Shown here in pieces: positions 41,938 to 51,501 of a stretch of 64,000 nucleotides of DNA. Position 1 is the stretch's first letter. Each line of letters opens with the position of its first letter. The position numbers and the translations under genes are program-made. Below the pieces are notes generated by a model. That model ran no database searches. It was not told the origin of the DNA and worked only from the letters and a program-made list of their open reading frames with translations. The DNA comes from NS-11 sp036505795 (GTDB lineage: Bacteria; Nitrospirota; Nitrospiria; Nitrospirales; NS-4), in assembly GCA_036505795.1 (NCBI GenBank), contig DASXSU010000031.1, positions 62,001 to 126,000 of the forward strand. The letters are read 5' to 3'.

Positions 41938-44040
41938 CTACGGTTCCTGAGGGGTTTGCGGAGCCGGCATCGCCTCTTTCCGACTTAACCGGATCTTTCC
42001 TTGACGATCAACCTCAAGGACCTTCACCAAAATTTCATCGCCCTCCTTGACCTCATCGGTCACTGCCTTGACCCGATGATGGGCCAGTTGGGAGATGTGC
42101 ACCAGACCGTCCACCCCGGGCATCACTTCCACAAATGCCCCGAAGTCCATGATCTTTCTGACTTTACCGAGATAGATCTTTCCGATTTCCACTTCCTCGG
42201 TGATTTGATTCACCCGCTCAATGGCTTTTTTCGCGGAGGCTTCATCGTTAGATGCAATCGTGACAGTCCCGTCATCCTGGACATCCATCTTGACGCCGCA
42301 CGTGGCGACAATATCCCTGATGACTTTGCCCCCTGGGCCGATGATTTCGCGGATCTTCTCCGGCTTGATCTTCAAGGTGTAGATACGAGGGGCGAACGCA
42401 GACATCTGCTCGCGAGGTGTCGCCAGCGCCGTGCGCATGCGATCCAAGATGTGCAAACGTCCCTCGCGCGCCTGGGCCAGAGCCTGACGCATGAGCTGGG
42501 CCGTGATACCGCCGATCTTGATGTCCATCTGTAGGGCAGTCACGCCTTGCTCCGTGCCACACACCTTGAAGTCCATATCACCGAGATGGTCCTCCAGTCC
42601 GAGGATGTCCGACAGAACCACCACCTGGTCGCCTTCTTTGATCAAACCCATGGCGATCCCGGCCACCGGATTTTTAATCGGCACGCCGGCATCCATCAAG
42701 GCCAGACTGCCGCCGCAGACGGTGGCCATGGATGAAGACCCATTGGATTCGAGAATGTCGGATACGAGGCGCAGGGTATAAGGGAAGTCCTTCTTCGTTG
42801 GCAGGACCGGCTTGAGCGCGCGCTCTGCCAGCGCCCCATGCCCTATCTCCCTCCGCCCCGGAGAGCGCAGAGGCCGCGCCTCCCCTACGCTGAAGGGCGG
42901 AAAGTTGTAGTGAAGCATGAAGGTCCGGTAGTACTCGCCTTCGAGCGCGTCGATCCGCTGTTCATCATCGGACGTCCCAAGCGTGACGACAGCGAGCGCT
43001 TGCGTTTCGCCGCGGGTGAAGAGCGCCGACCCGTGAGTGCGAGGCAAGATCGAGACCTCGCAGGTGATCGGGCGAATGTCGGCAGGCCCCCGGCCATCAG
43101 CACGTTTTCGTTTCTCCAAAATCATTTTCCGGACTTCCGTGTACTCCAACTCGTGGAATATGAGCTTGACATGCCGCTCTCGATCCGGGTCTCCCTCCTT
43201 TTTAAGTGCCTTGATCGCCTCAGCCACGATTTCATCGAGACGTTCTTGGCGAGCTGATTTGTTGGGAATAAGGATCGCCTCGCAAATCGCCGCAGCCGTC
43301 AGGTCTCTGACGGTCGTGCGCAACGCCGGATCGATCTGTTCGGTGATAACAGCGCGTTTTGTTTTTCCACTCGCCGCGCTCAGCCGGCGGATCTGCTCTA
43401 TGACCCGCTTGATCTCTTGATGGGCATGTTCGATAGCGGCGATCATCGCATCTTCCGGAAGACCTTCCGCGCCTCCCTCCACCATCATGACGGCATCTGC
43501 CGTGCCGGCCACCACCAGATTCAAGTCGCAGCCTTCCAGGGTCGCGAGATCCGGATTGATGAGAAATTGGCCGTCACGGCGGCCGACCCGCACCGCTGCC
43601 ACCGGACCGTTAAAAGGGATATTGGATACGGCTAGCGCAGCGGATGCCGCGATAATGCCGATCACATCGGCGCTCCCCGATTGGTCCGCGGAGATCACCG
43701 TTGCGATCACCTGGGTTTCGGAATACCACCCTTTAGGAAACAACGGCCGCAGCGGCCGATCAATCAAGCGGCTGGAGAGCTTTTCTTTCTCCGACGGCTG
43801 CCCTTCGCGCCTGAAGTAGCCGCCGGGAATCTTTCCGGCCGCATAGGCTTTCTCTTGATAATCGACCGTGAGCGGAAGGAAATCGATGTCCTTCTTGGCC
43901 GACATAGAGGCCACCGCGGTGGCAAGGACATAGGTATCGCCGTACGTTGCCAGGACCGCGCCGTCGGCCTGTTTTGCGAGCCGTCCGGTTTCAAGTTTCA
44001 GTATCCGTCCGGCCAATTCGAGTTCAACTGTGTTCGCCAT
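41938..44040 (-). CDS. pnp: polyribonucleotide nucleotidyltransferase
   Basis: 700 residues, 3'-5' phosphorolytic exoribonuclease. Two RNase PH domains (about 1-215 and 310-540; ALAVSNIPFNGPVAAVRVG, SNGSSSMATVCGGSLALMDAGVPI, GDMDFKVCGT), KH domain (IIGPGGKVIRDI) and S1 domain (YLGKVRKIMDFGAFVEVMPG). Follows rpsO, the conserved order that allows pnp-rpsO co-regulation. Confidence 0.97.
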   Translation of the reverse strand: MANTVELELAGRILKLETGRLAKQADGAVLATYGDTYVLATAVASMSAKKDIDFLPLTVDYQEKAYAAGKIPGGYFRREGQPSEKEKLSSRLIDRPLRPLFPKGWYSETQVIATVISADQSGSADVIGIIAASAALAVSNIPFNGPVAAVRVGRRDGQFLINPDLATLEGCDLNLVVAGTADAVMMVEGGAEGLPEDAMIAAIEHAHQEIKRVIEQIRRLSAASGKTKRAVITEQIDPALRTTVRDLTAAAICEAILIPNKSARQERLDEIVAEAIKALKKEGDPDRERHVKLIFHELEYTEVRKMILEKRKRADGRGPADIRPITCEVSILPRTHGSALFTRGETQALAVVTLGTSDDEQRIDALEGEYYRTFMLHYNFPPFSVGEARPLRSPGRREIGHGALAERALKPVLPTKKDFPYTLRLVSDILESNGSSSMATVCGGSLALMDAGVPIKNPVAGIAMGLIKEGDQVVVLSDILGLEDHLGDMDFKVCGTEQGVTALQMDIKIGGITAQLMRQALAQAREGRLHILDRMRTALATPREQMSAFAPRIYTLKIKPEKIREIIGPGGKVIRDIVATCGVKMDVQDDGTVTIASNDEASAKKAIERVNQITEEVEIGKIYLGKVRKIMDFGAFVEVMPGVDGLVHISQLAHHRVKAVTDEVKEGDEILVKVLEVDRQGKIRLSRKEAMPAPQTPQEP

Positions 44041-44242
44041 GGCTACGTCTCCTCATTTTGCGCCCACAGATGTCCACGGATGAAGCCACCTTCTTTCGCG
44101 GGAAGAGGACCACATCGGTGTCCATCTGTAAGGCCTCATCAACTATCGTGCATTCCTTTTGCACCCGCCCAGCCCCGCGTCCGCCGAGACGGCCGCTTTT
44201 CCCGTGGGACGCGCCGCTTCCCGGGGGGTCTGCCGAGACAGG

Positions 44243-44512
44243 CTAACGGCGAATACCAAGCTGGGCAATCAAAGACTTGTACCGCTCTTCGTTATGGCGC
44301 CGTAAATAATCCAACAGTCGCCGGCGCCGGCTGACCATAGTCAACAAACCCCGGCGCGAGTGATGGTCCTTTTTATGGCCTTGAAAATGTTCGGTCAGAT
44401 AGGTGATACGATGGGTCAACACCGCGATCTGCACTTCTGGAGAGCCCGTATCCCCTTCATGCTTGCGGTATTCCTGAACCAGATTCGTCTTCGCCTCTTT
44501 CGTTAATGCCAT
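44243..44512 (-). CDS. rpsO: 30S ribosomal protein S15
   Basis: 89 residues (MALTKEAKTNLVQEYRKHEGDTGSPEVQ...), complete. The ATG at 44512 follows a GAGGG site; the longer open frame upstream to 44551 overlaps truB and is unlikely. A 202-base gap separates it from pnp and on the transcript contains G+C-rich potential hairpins (GTCTCGGCAGAC-type) before the pnp start. Confidence 0.96.
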   Translation of the reverse strand: MALTKEAKTNLVQEYRKHEGDTGSPEVQIAVLTHRITYLTEHFQGHKKDHHSRRGLLTMVSRRRRLLDYLRRHNEERYKSLIAQLGIRR

Positions 44513-44531
44513 GAGCCCTCCTCGATGAGTA

Positions 44532-45506
44532 TTACACCAACACTTTTGCAATTTTGACGACAGCGGTAGAATCAGCGCCCTTGCGGTCCTCGGATCCCCA
44601 CGGCGCGGTCGCGATGGCGATCAACCGTCCATCGGCGCCATGCACGCGGATCGGCGATCCGACGATCCATTGACCCTCGGTGTTCAGGATTCCAGCCCCA
44701 GAAAACCCGGTTCCATGGCGGGCCGATTCGGAACAGATAGGATCCAACACGAACGCCGGCAGCTCTGACAGCGCCTCACCCAGGGAGAGAAGATGGCTGT
44801 GCACGTCGTTGCGTGCCACCACGTCTGCGAATTCCTCAAGGCTTAGAGCCTGTTCAATTCCAAAGCGACCGACTCGTCGGCGTTCCAGGGAAGCCAGGTG
44901 TCCACCGACACTTAATGTTTCTCCGATGTCGGCACATAATGTCCGGATGTACGTCCCCTTGCTGCACACAACGTCGAATACCACATCGACCATGGGAGTT
45001 CGCACAAACGAGACAATCCGGATGTCGTGAATCACGCACGGGCGGCTGCTCCGAGCCACGGTGCGGCCCGCGCGAGCCGACTTGTACAGCGGCACCCCGT
45101 CGACCTTCACCGCGGAGTACATCGGCGGCACTTGACGAGTGATTCCGACACATGCCTGCATTACGGAACGGATGGTGTGATCCTCGGGGTATGGTCCCTC
45201 GTGCCGTGAGAGGATAGCGCCTGCGGCATCCTGCGTGTCCGTTGTCACGCCAAGACGAAGCGTGGCGCGGTACGCCTTGTCCGCCAGTACCAGGTACTCG
45301 GCGATGCGCGTCGCCTTTCCGAGACACAACACCAACACGCCGGTCGCGGAGGGATCTAAGGTGCCGGTATGGCCCACTTTTTGGATTCCCAGCAGCCTTC
45401 GCACCTTTGCGACCACATCATGAGAAGTCCAGCCGCTGGGCTTGTCAATGATCAGTACACCATCGAACCCGGTCCCGACCGCTTGTTCTGACAGACTCAA
45501 TCCCAT
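44532..45506 (-). CDS. truB: tRNA pseudouridine(55) synthase
   Basis: 324 residues; makes pseudouridine 55 in the T-loop of tRNA. Motifs: LIIDKPSGWTSHDVV, catalytic Asp in GHTGTLDPSATGVL, YRATLRLGV, PMYSAVKVDG, CSKGTYIRTLCADIG. C-terminal PUA-like extension from about 235. One base after rbfA. Confidence 0.96.
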   Translation of the reverse strand: MGLSLSEQAVGTGFDGVLIIDKPSGWTSHDVVAKVRRLLGIQKVGHTGTLDPSATGVLVLCLGKATRIAEYLVLADKAYRATLRLGVTTDTQDAAGAILSRHEGPYPEDHTIRSVMQACVGITRQVPPMYSAVKVDGVPLYKSARAGRTVARSSRPCVIHDIRIVSFVRTPMVDVVFDVVCSKGTYIRTLCADIGETLSVGGHLASLERRRVGRFGIEQALSLEEFADVVARNDVHSHLLSLGEALSELPAFVLDPICSESARHGTGFSGAGILNTEGQWIVGSPIRVHGADGRLIAIATAPWGSEDRKGADSTAVVKIAKVLV

Positions 45507-45507
45507 G

Positions 45508-45939
45508 CTATGGTCTTTCGCCGGAAGGATCTTCCGGACTCATTTCCGGACTGCCGATAGGCTCGCTCATTTCAGACGCTTCGAGCGGCTTCTTCCCGCC
45601 GTGTAGTTCGTCCAGCAAGCTCATCACGTGCCGAACCTGATCAACGGAGGGGTCACGGACAAAGGTCAACTCCGGGACGTATCGAAGCTTGAGCCGCCGT
45701 CCCAATTCTCTCCGGATAAAGCCGGTCGCTCGCGCAAGCGTCGCGATCGCTTCGTTCCCTTGTTCACCTTCCTGGAGCACCGTGACATACACCCACGCCT
45801 GCTTTAAATCCGCGGTCACATCAACCGACGTAATCGTGACGAATCCAACCCGCGGATCCCTCATCCGGCGGCTCAGGATATCGGCGATCTCCAGCTGAAT
45901 CTGATCGCCGACCCGCTCTGTGCGTTTAAATCCCTGCAT
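45508..45939 (-). CDS. rbfA: ribosome-binding factor A
   Basis: 143 residues; KH-type fold with RVGDQIQLEIADILSRRMRDPRVGFVTITSVDV and FIRRELGRRLKLRYVPELTF. The C-terminal 35 residues are an extra acidic/Pro-Ser tail. Acts in 30S 5'-end maturation. Four bases after the DUF503 gene. Confidence 0.95.
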   Translation of the reverse strand: MQGFKRTERVGDQIQLEIADILSRRMRDPRVGFVTITSVDVTADLKQAWVYVTVLQEGEQGNEAIATLARATGFIRRELGRRLKLRYVPELTFVRDPSVDQVRHVMSLLDELHGGKKPLEASEMSEPIGSPEMSPEDPSGERP

Positions 45940-45943
45940 GAAT

Positions 45944-46225
45944 CTACAAGAACTCCATGCGCTGGCGGACGAGCTCTACGGAAGGATTCGCTCGCACGAC
46001 GTTTAGGACCGAGTCCAACACCTGATTGGTGTACCGCTGCTCATTGGCCACACACGCCACTCCCAGAACCGCTCGCTGCCACATATCCTGTTCGTCGACT
46101 TCCGCGATCGAGACATTAAATTTTCTCTGAATCCGATCCTTCAGGCTGAGAAGGATCTGCCGTTTACCCTTGAGCGAATCAACGCCCGGGAGATGGAGCT
46201 CTACAGTACAGACGCCGACGATCAT
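45944..46225 (-). CDS. DUF503 (YlxP-like) protein
   Basis: 93 residues: MIVGVCTVELHLPGVDSLKGKRQILLSLKDRIQRKFNVSIAEVDEQDMWQRA region is a near-canonical DUF503 start, an alpha/beta small protein found between infB and rbfA in many bacteria. Function unsettled. Nine bases after infB. Confidence 0.92.
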   Translation of the reverse strand: MIVGVCTVELHLPGVDSLKGKRQILLSLKDRIQRKFNVSIAEVDEQDMWQRAVLGVACVANEQRYTNQVLDSVLNVVRANPSVELVRQRMEFL

Positions 46226-46234
46226 AGGGGCGGA

Positions 46235-48748
46235 TTACAGTTTCCCCAGCACCTTGTCCAAGGTGTACACTTCGAAGCGGTCGCCGGGTTTCAGGTCGTT
46301 GAAGTTCTCCACACTGATCCCGCATTCATAGCCAGCCTGTACTTCCTTCACATCATCCTTGAACCGGCGCAGCGAGCCGATCTTGCCTTCGTAAACCACG
46401 GCGCTGTCGCGCACAACGCGGATCCCGGCGCTCGTTCGAGTGATCGAGCCGTCGGTGACATAGCAGCCCGCCACCGCTCCTGCTTTCGGAATCACGAACA
46501 CTTTTCGGACCTCCGCGCGGCCGGTCACGCGCTCTTTGAAAGTCGGTTCGAGAAGGCCTTCCATCGCTGCTCGGATATCATTGAGCGCTTCATAAATAAT
46601 GCTGTAGTTCCGGATATCGATGCCCTCGCGCTCGGCCAAGGTGGCAGCCTTCGTCTCGGGTCGCACGTTGAATCCAATGATAATGGCGTTGGATGCGGAC
46701 GCCAGTTGGACATCGTTTTCGGTAATTCCCCCGACACCCTTTAGAATTATGTTGGGTTTGACGGCCTCCGCGCTTAGACGCTCGACCGCGTCCGCGAGCG
46801 CTTCGGCCGATCCCTGAACATCGGCGCGAATGATAATCCCCAGCTCTTTGACGGTCCCTTCTTTGACCTGGGCAAACAGATCATCCAGGGTCACTTTGCG
46901 CACGGGGGCCATGTCGACTGAGCGCTGCTTGGCCAGACGAGATTCCGCGATTTCGCGGGCAATGCGTTCATCTTTCGTGACGACAAACTCCTGCCCGGCC
47001 ATCGGACAACCGAGCAGTCCGACGACCTCGACCGGAATCGAAGGCCCGGCCTCTTTGACCGGTCGGCCGGCATGATTGAAAAGCGCCCGTACTCGGCCGC
47101 TGTAGGTTCCCACCACAAACGGGTCTCCCAGACGCAGAGTTCCGTTCTGGACCAGTACGGTGGCGACAGGACCTCGACCTCGATCGATCTTGGCTTCAAT
47201 CACGATCCCCCGCGCCAACCGCTCGGGCGCCGCTCGTAACTCCAGGACTTCTGCCTGCAGGAGAATCATTTCCAGGAGCGTCTCCAGGCCTGTTTTCTTT
47301 TTGGCGGAGACTTCTACAAAAATCGTCTCGCCGCCCCAAGCCTCAGGCACCAGCCCGCGTTCGGAGACCTGATTTTTGATCCGGTCGGGGTTGGCGTCCG
47401 GCTTGTCCATCTTATTGATGGCGACGATGACCGGAACCTCGGCCGCCCGAGCGTGATCGAGGGCCTCAATGGTTTGCGGCATCACCCCATCGTCTGCGGC
47501 GACGACCAGCACAACGATGTCCGTGACTTTGGCGCCTCGCGCGCGCATTGCTGTGAACGCTTCATGGCCGGGCGTATCCAGAAACGTGATAAGTTGGCCC
47601 CGGGCCTTTACAACATAGGCACCAATGTGTTGAGTAATCCCCCCCGCTTCGCCTTCCGTCACCTTTGTCTCCCGAATGGCATCCAGCAGCGAGGTCTTGC
47701 CGTGATCGACGTGTCCCATAATGGTGACCACCGGCGGCCTGGACACAAGCGACTCCTGGACTTCGGCGGGCGCTTCAACAAGGAGCTCTTCAGCCGGCCG
47801 CTCCGTGACCATCTCCACCCGCACCGAAAACGATTCCGCAAGCAAGCTGGCAGCCTCGGAGGCGAGCGGCTGGTTGAGCGTCAGGAGCATTCCCATCTCC
47901 ATAAGCCGTTTCATCACATCGGCCGGCTTTTGCCCTACGGCTTCAGCAAACTCCTTTACCGTCAGGCCTTCGGCTAGCCTCACAGCCCTGAGCCGGGGTT
48001 TCGTGACCTCTGCGATCGCGCCAGGCGTCGTGTGACGGGATTTCTCTTCACGCCGATGCATCGGCATCGCGCGGAGATCCCGCCACCGGGTCGCGTCATC
48101 TCGCAGCGGAAGCGGTTCGTCCTCACGATCCCGCACTGCGCGGCGCGTTTTCTTGCTTTTATCTTTCAAGCTCTGATCCGGAAGTGGAGGCACAATTTCG
48201 GCCTTTTTGGCCCATGCGGGGCGTTCGGTCTGGCCTGCCGGCAGCGGAATTCCAGTCGTGGGCAGGCCCGGTAGCGCGAACGGCGGTGGCATGGCGCCGG
48301 GCTCAGGACTCGACGGCAGAGCGCTCGGCGTCAGCTCCGGCGCCGAAGGAATGACCCCGGCCGCGGGAGTCGCCTCGGTCAGCTCCTCCACCGGCATCAT
48401 CTCTTCCTCCGGCTTTAGCGGAAGCAGATCGGGACCGAGCAAGGGTTCGCTCTGGCGCCGCTTCACCAGGATCAGCTTTTTTTCTCCCTTCGGCAGTTCG
48501 GCAGGGACGGGAGCGGCTTTTGCGGCGGCCTGCGGGCGAGCCGTCAGAGTCTTTTTCTTCACGACCAGTGTCGAAGCGGGTTTCGACGTTTCCTTTTTGA
48601 CAGATCCGAACTTATTCAAAATTTGAGTCACTGCGTCCTCTTCAAGGGCTGCCATATGGTTAGAAACGCTCACCCCGATCGTCTTCAGGTCGTTGATCAG
48701 GTCCTTACTCGGCACACTCAGTTGTTTGGCTAATTCAAAAACCCGCAT
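46235..48748 (-). CDS. infB: translation initiation factor IF-2
   Basis: 837 residues. IF2 N-terminal helix bundle at 1-50 (MRVFELAKQLSVPSKDLINDLK), a long Pro/Ala/Glu-rich linker (about 55-265), second IF2_N (LTVKEFAEAVGQKPADVMKRL), GTPase domain beginning about residue 340 (GHVDHGKTSLLDAI, DTPGHEAF, NKMDKPDA) and C-terminal domains that bind fMet-tRNA. The start at 48748 is set by homology of the first residues; the frame is open 31 codons further into nusA. Confidence 0.97.
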   Translation of the reverse strand: MRVFELAKQLSVPSKDLINDLKTIGVSVSNHMAALEEDAVTQILNKFGSVKKETSKPASTLVVKKKTLTARPQAAAKAAPVPAELPKGEKKLILVKRRQSEPLLGPDLLPLKPEEEMMPVEELTEATPAAGVIPSAPELTPSALPSSPEPGAMPPPFALPGLPTTGIPLPAGQTERPAWAKKAEIVPPLPDQSLKDKSKKTRRAVRDREDEPLPLRDDATRWRDLRAMPMHRREEKSRHTTPGAIAEVTKPRLRAVRLAEGLTVKEFAEAVGQKPADVMKRLMEMGMLLTLNQPLASEAASLLAESFSVRVEMVTERPAEELLVEAPAEVQESLVSRPPVVTIMGHVDHGKTSLLDAIRETKVTEGEAGGITQHIGAYVVKARGQLITFLDTPGHEAFTAMRARGAKVTDIVVLVVAADDGVMPQTIEALDHARAAEVPVIVAINKMDKPDANPDRIKNQVSERGLVPEAWGGETIFVEVSAKKKTGLETLLEMILLQAEVLELRAAPERLARGIVIEAKIDRGRGPVATVLVQNGTLRLGDPFVVGTYSGRVRALFNHAGRPVKEAGPSIPVEVVGLLGCPMAGQEFVVTKDERIAREIAESRLAKQRSVDMAPVRKVTLDDLFAQVKEGTVKELGIIIRADVQGSAEALADAVERLSAEAVKPNIILKGVGGITENDVQLASASNAIIIGFNVRPETKAATLAEREGIDIRNYSIIYEALNDIRAAMEGLLEPTFKERVTGRAEVRKVFVIPKAGAVAGCYVTDGSITRTSAGIRVVRDSAVVYEGKIGSLRRFKDDVKEVQAGYECGISVENFNDLKPGDRFEVYTLDKVLGKL

Positions 48749-48767
48749 GTGGCTGTCTTCTATTCTC

Positions 48768-49979
48768 CTATGCGGTCGCGGCCCCGCGTTGCTCCTCGTC
48801 TTCGTCCTTGTCCATCTTGGATTCTTCAGCCTTCTGATCATCCGCCTTCTGAGCGGCGGCCGATTCCGCTTCCATCAATTTCGCATGCTGGTCCTGCAAT
48901 TGCTGGGCGATCGCCGCGCGGGTTTCCTGGTCGCGCACGGCCTTCTCTTTCTCGTATTCGCTGGCGCCGATGATATCGATTTTCCAACCGGTCAGCTTTG
49001 CGGCGAGCCGGACGTTCTGACCGTTCCTGCCGATAGCCAGCGAGAGCTGATTGTCGGCGACGACCACAAGCGCCGATTTCTTTTCCTCATCGACGCCGAC
49101 TTTTTCGATGACCGCGGGATTGAGCGCCTCCGCGATGAAGACCCGGGGATCGGGCGTCCATCCGATGATGTCGATTTTTTCACCCCGCAACTCTCGAACC
49201 ACGGCCTGGACCCTCGAGCCTTTCATCCCGACGCAGGCGCCTACCGGATCCACCGCGCGATCACGGGACACGACCGCGATCTTCGTGCGATCGCCCGGTT
49301 CGCGAACCACGGCTTTGATCTCCAGGATCTTTTCGGCGATCTCGGGCACCTCAGCCTCGAACAGCTTGACGATAAAGTTCGGATGCGTCCGGGAGAGGAT
49401 CACCTGCACATCACGCATCGTCCGTTTGACCTCGAGAAGGTAGGCCTTGATGCGATCACCACGGCGGTATACCTCTCGCGGGATCTGCTCATGCGCAGGC
49501 AAGATCGCTTCGGTCCTGCCGAGATCAACGATGTAATTGCGGCGTTCCTGCCCGAGAATAATACCGTTGACCAGATCGCCTTGGCGCGTCGAAAACTCCC
49601 GCTGGACAGCCTCCCATTCCGCCTCGCGCACTTTCTGGAAGATGACCTGCTTGGCGGTCTGTGCCGCAATACGGCCGAACTCTTCAATCTCAATCAGCGA
49701 TCCGATCTCATCCCCGAGTTCGGCCTCGCTGTCCACCTTCTGCGCGTCTTGCAAGGAGACTTCGGATTTCGAATTGGTCACCTCGTTGACGATCTTCTTC
49801 AGCGAAATCGCCTCGATCTCGCCGCTTTTCCGATCGATTTTTATTTGGATGTTCTCCGCGCCATACCGCTTCTTGGCCGCGGTCTGCAAGGCAGCTTCGA
49901 CCGCCTCTAAAATCCGGCCGGTATCGATCCCCTTCTCTCGTCCGATCTGTTCAATCACCGTCAACAGCTCACGTCCCAT
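48768..49979 (-). CDS. nusA: transcription termination/antitermination factor NusA
   Basis: 403 residues: N-terminal RNA polymerase-binding domain (1-130), S1 (about 135-200), KH1 and KH2 (about 230-345; GACVGMKGSRVQAVVREL, LAIGRNGQNVRLAAKLTGWKIDI). It lacks the C-terminal acidic repeats of E. coli NusA and ends in a coiled, highly charged tail (DDQKAEESKMDKDEDEE). Between rimP and infB; no ylxR or ylxQ is inserted. Confidence 0.96.
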   Translation of the reverse strand: MGRELLTVIEQIGREKGIDTGRILEAVEAALQTAAKKRYGAENIQIKIDRKSGEIEAISLKKIVNEVTNSKSEVSLQDAQKVDSEAELGDEIGSLIEIEEFGRIAAQTAKQVIFQKVREAEWEAVQREFSTRQGDLVNGIILGQERRNYIVDLGRTEAILPAHEQIPREVYRRGDRIKAYLLEVKRTMRDVQVILSRTHPNFIVKLFEAEVPEIAEKILEIKAVVREPGDRTKIAVVSRDRAVDPVGACVGMKGSRVQAVVRELRGEKIDIIGWTPDPRVFIAEALNPAVIEKVGVDEEKKSALVVVADNQLSLAIGRNGQNVRLAAKLTGWKIDIIGASEYEKEKAVRDQETRAAIAQQLQDQHAKLMEAESAAAQKADDQKAEESKMDKDEDEEQRGAATA

Positions 49980-50012
49980 TGGATGTTCCTGTATGAATCC
50001 CCATTCCTGGTG

Positions 50013-50585
50013 TTAGAACTCGACCTCCAACCTGGCTTCCTCGATGTCGTCCAAAACAAGCGGGATCGGAGTTGTGTCCCGCTGCCGCGCTCCCTTGCGA
50101 CCTGGGGAGGGCGACCTCTCGATCCATACTTGATGGCCGTCCAACCTTTGAATGCGCCCGATGACGACCCCTTGCCCGCTCAGCGGCTTGGCCAGCTTGA
50201 AGCGCGCCAGTCTCCCCTGAAATCGCTCATACTCTGTAGCGGACCGGATTCGGCGATCCAATCCCGGGGACGATACTTCCAGCACGTAGGCGTGGGGAAT
50301 GGGATCCTCTACGTCAAGCGCATGCCCGATGAGAACGTGCGCGCGCTCGCAATCCTGAACCGTGACGTTATCGATTGCTCCCCCGTCGGGCATCGTCCGC
50401 TCGATCACCAAGCGAAGAAAGGAGTTGCCACCGCGACCACGGAGTTCAACGTCAACGAGCACCAACCCGAGCGCATCTAGAATCGGCTGCACGATACGCC
50501 TGACTACAGGCTCTTGCACAGACTCTCGGCCTACTCCTTTTGGAATACCTTCGGATTGTCGATACAAATGGTTTTGACCTGGCAT
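50013..50585 (-). CDS. rimP: ribosome maturation factor RimP
   Basis: 190 residues; N-terminal domain (VVRRIVQPILDALGLVLVDVELRG, LRLVIER) and SH3-like C-terminal domain (VSSPGLDRRIRSATEYERFQGRLARF). ATG 50585 is chosen: the upstream in-frame GTG at 50612 lies within the leader hairpin. First gene of the rimP-nusA-infB operon, needed for 30S assembly. Confidence 0.93.
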   Translation of the reverse strand: MPGQNHLYRQSEGIPKGVGRESVQEPVVRRIVQPILDALGLVLVDVELRGRGGNSFLRLVIERTMPDGGAIDNVTVQDCERAHVLIGHALDVEDPIPHAYVLEVSSPGLDRRIRSATEYERFQGRLARFKLAKPLSGQGVVIGRIQRLDGHQVWIERSPSPGRKGARQRDTTPIPLVLDDIEEARLEVEF

Positions 50586-50615
50586 AAAACGAAAAAGTGG
50601 GTTTTCACCCACTTT
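50586..50615 (-). terminator. rimP leader hairpin (terminator-like attenuator)
   Basis: Reverse strand: perfect 9-bp stem AAAGTGGGT / ACCCACTTT (50615-50607 and 50602-50594) closed by a GAAA tetraloop, followed by TTCGTTTT and then directly by the rimP ATG. The form matches a rho-independent terminator immediately before the first codon and resembles the rimP leader attenuators described for other bacteria (named from memory). Confidence 0.7.
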
Positions 50616-50661
50616 ACTGGGAAAACGCTAACATAGGGCACATCGTCAAATCAAGGGGAAA

Positions 50662-51501
50662 CTAGGCGTGAAGCTTTCGAAAACGCGCCATCAAATCTTG
50701 AGTCGTGGGTCCGGGACGGCCTGCTCCGATTGGTCGGCCGTCCACCCGGCCAACCGGCAGAATCTCGATGGTAGTACCCGTCAAAAATACCTCCTCGGCA
50801 CGGAAGACGTCAGTCTTCGTGAGGGGACGCTCTGCCACCGACAAGCCCGCCTCTCGCGCCAGTTGCAGCACATGGGAGCGAGTGACCCCTGATAATAACA
50901 GCGGCCCTTCGGGAGGCGTGACGACACAGCCCTCACGGATCGCCATAACATTGCTCGTGGCTCCTTCGAGAACAAATCCATCCCTCACGAACACGGCCTC
51001 AAACGCCCCGGCATTGCGCGCCTGCTGTTTGGCAAGTACGTTGGCCAGGAGGCTGATGGACTTGATATCACAGCGATCCCATCGAAGATCAGAAACCATG
51101 ACGACATCAGCCCCGCCGGTATAGAGCGCCTCCGGCGGGGGCGACATTGCCCGCACCGTCATGACCACCGTCGGTGCCAGTCCAGCAGCGTACGTATGGT
51201 CCCGAGGGGCAACCCCACGCGTCACCTGGATGTACACTTTGGCCTCGGGATGTCCGCTTCGCTCCACGGCCTGCGTCACAACGCCGTTCCACCTATCATT
51301 ATCGAAAGGCAGGATGATACCGAGAGCGGCCGCACTGCGCGCCAGGCGAGCGAGATGCTCTGAGAGGCAGAACGGGACTCCTCCATAGACCCGCAGTAAC
51401 TCATAGACCCCGTCCCCGAATTGAAATCCCCGATCTTCGACCGACACCGTGGCCTGGACCAGCGGCATAAAGACGCCATTGACGAACGCAATATCAGGCA
51501 T
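50662..51501 (-). CDS. dat: class IV aminotransferase, D-amino-acid transaminase type
   Basis: 279 residues, PLP enzyme of fold type IV. Features of D-alanine aminotransferase rather than IlvE: VTRGVAPRDHTY near residue 96 and the catalytic-lysine block CDIKSISLLANVLAKQQA. SNV in EGATSNVMAI and GTTIEILPV bind PLP phosphate. It may supply D-glutamate or D-alanine for cell wall; 4-amino-4-deoxychorismate lyase or IlvE activity cannot be excluded. Its N-terminus overlaps the I42-like gene by 8 bases. Confidence 0.85.
   Translation of the reverse strand: MPDIAFVNGVFMPLVQATVSVEDRGFQFGDGVYELLRVYGGVPFCLSEHLARLARSAAALGIILPFDNDRWNGVVTQAVERSGHPEAKVYIQVTRGVAPRDHTYAAGLAPTVVMTVRAMSPPPEALYTGGADVVMVSDLRWDRCDIKSISLLANVLAKQQARNAGAFEAVFVRDGFVLEGATSNVMAIREGCVVTPPEGPLLLSGVTRSHVLQLAREAGLSVAERPLTKTDVFRAEEVFLTGTTIEILPVGRVDGRPIGAGRPGPTTQDLMARFRKLHA

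Noticed and set aside
44041..44242. Small inverted repeats in the rpsO-pnp gap as a defined regulatory RNA
   Set aside because: Stems of only 4-6 bp with G+C-rich background; insufficient to claim a specific element.
48749..48841. Extension of infB upstream of the MRVFELAKQ start
   Set aside because: Overlaps the nusA 3' end and lacks the IF2 N-terminal pattern.
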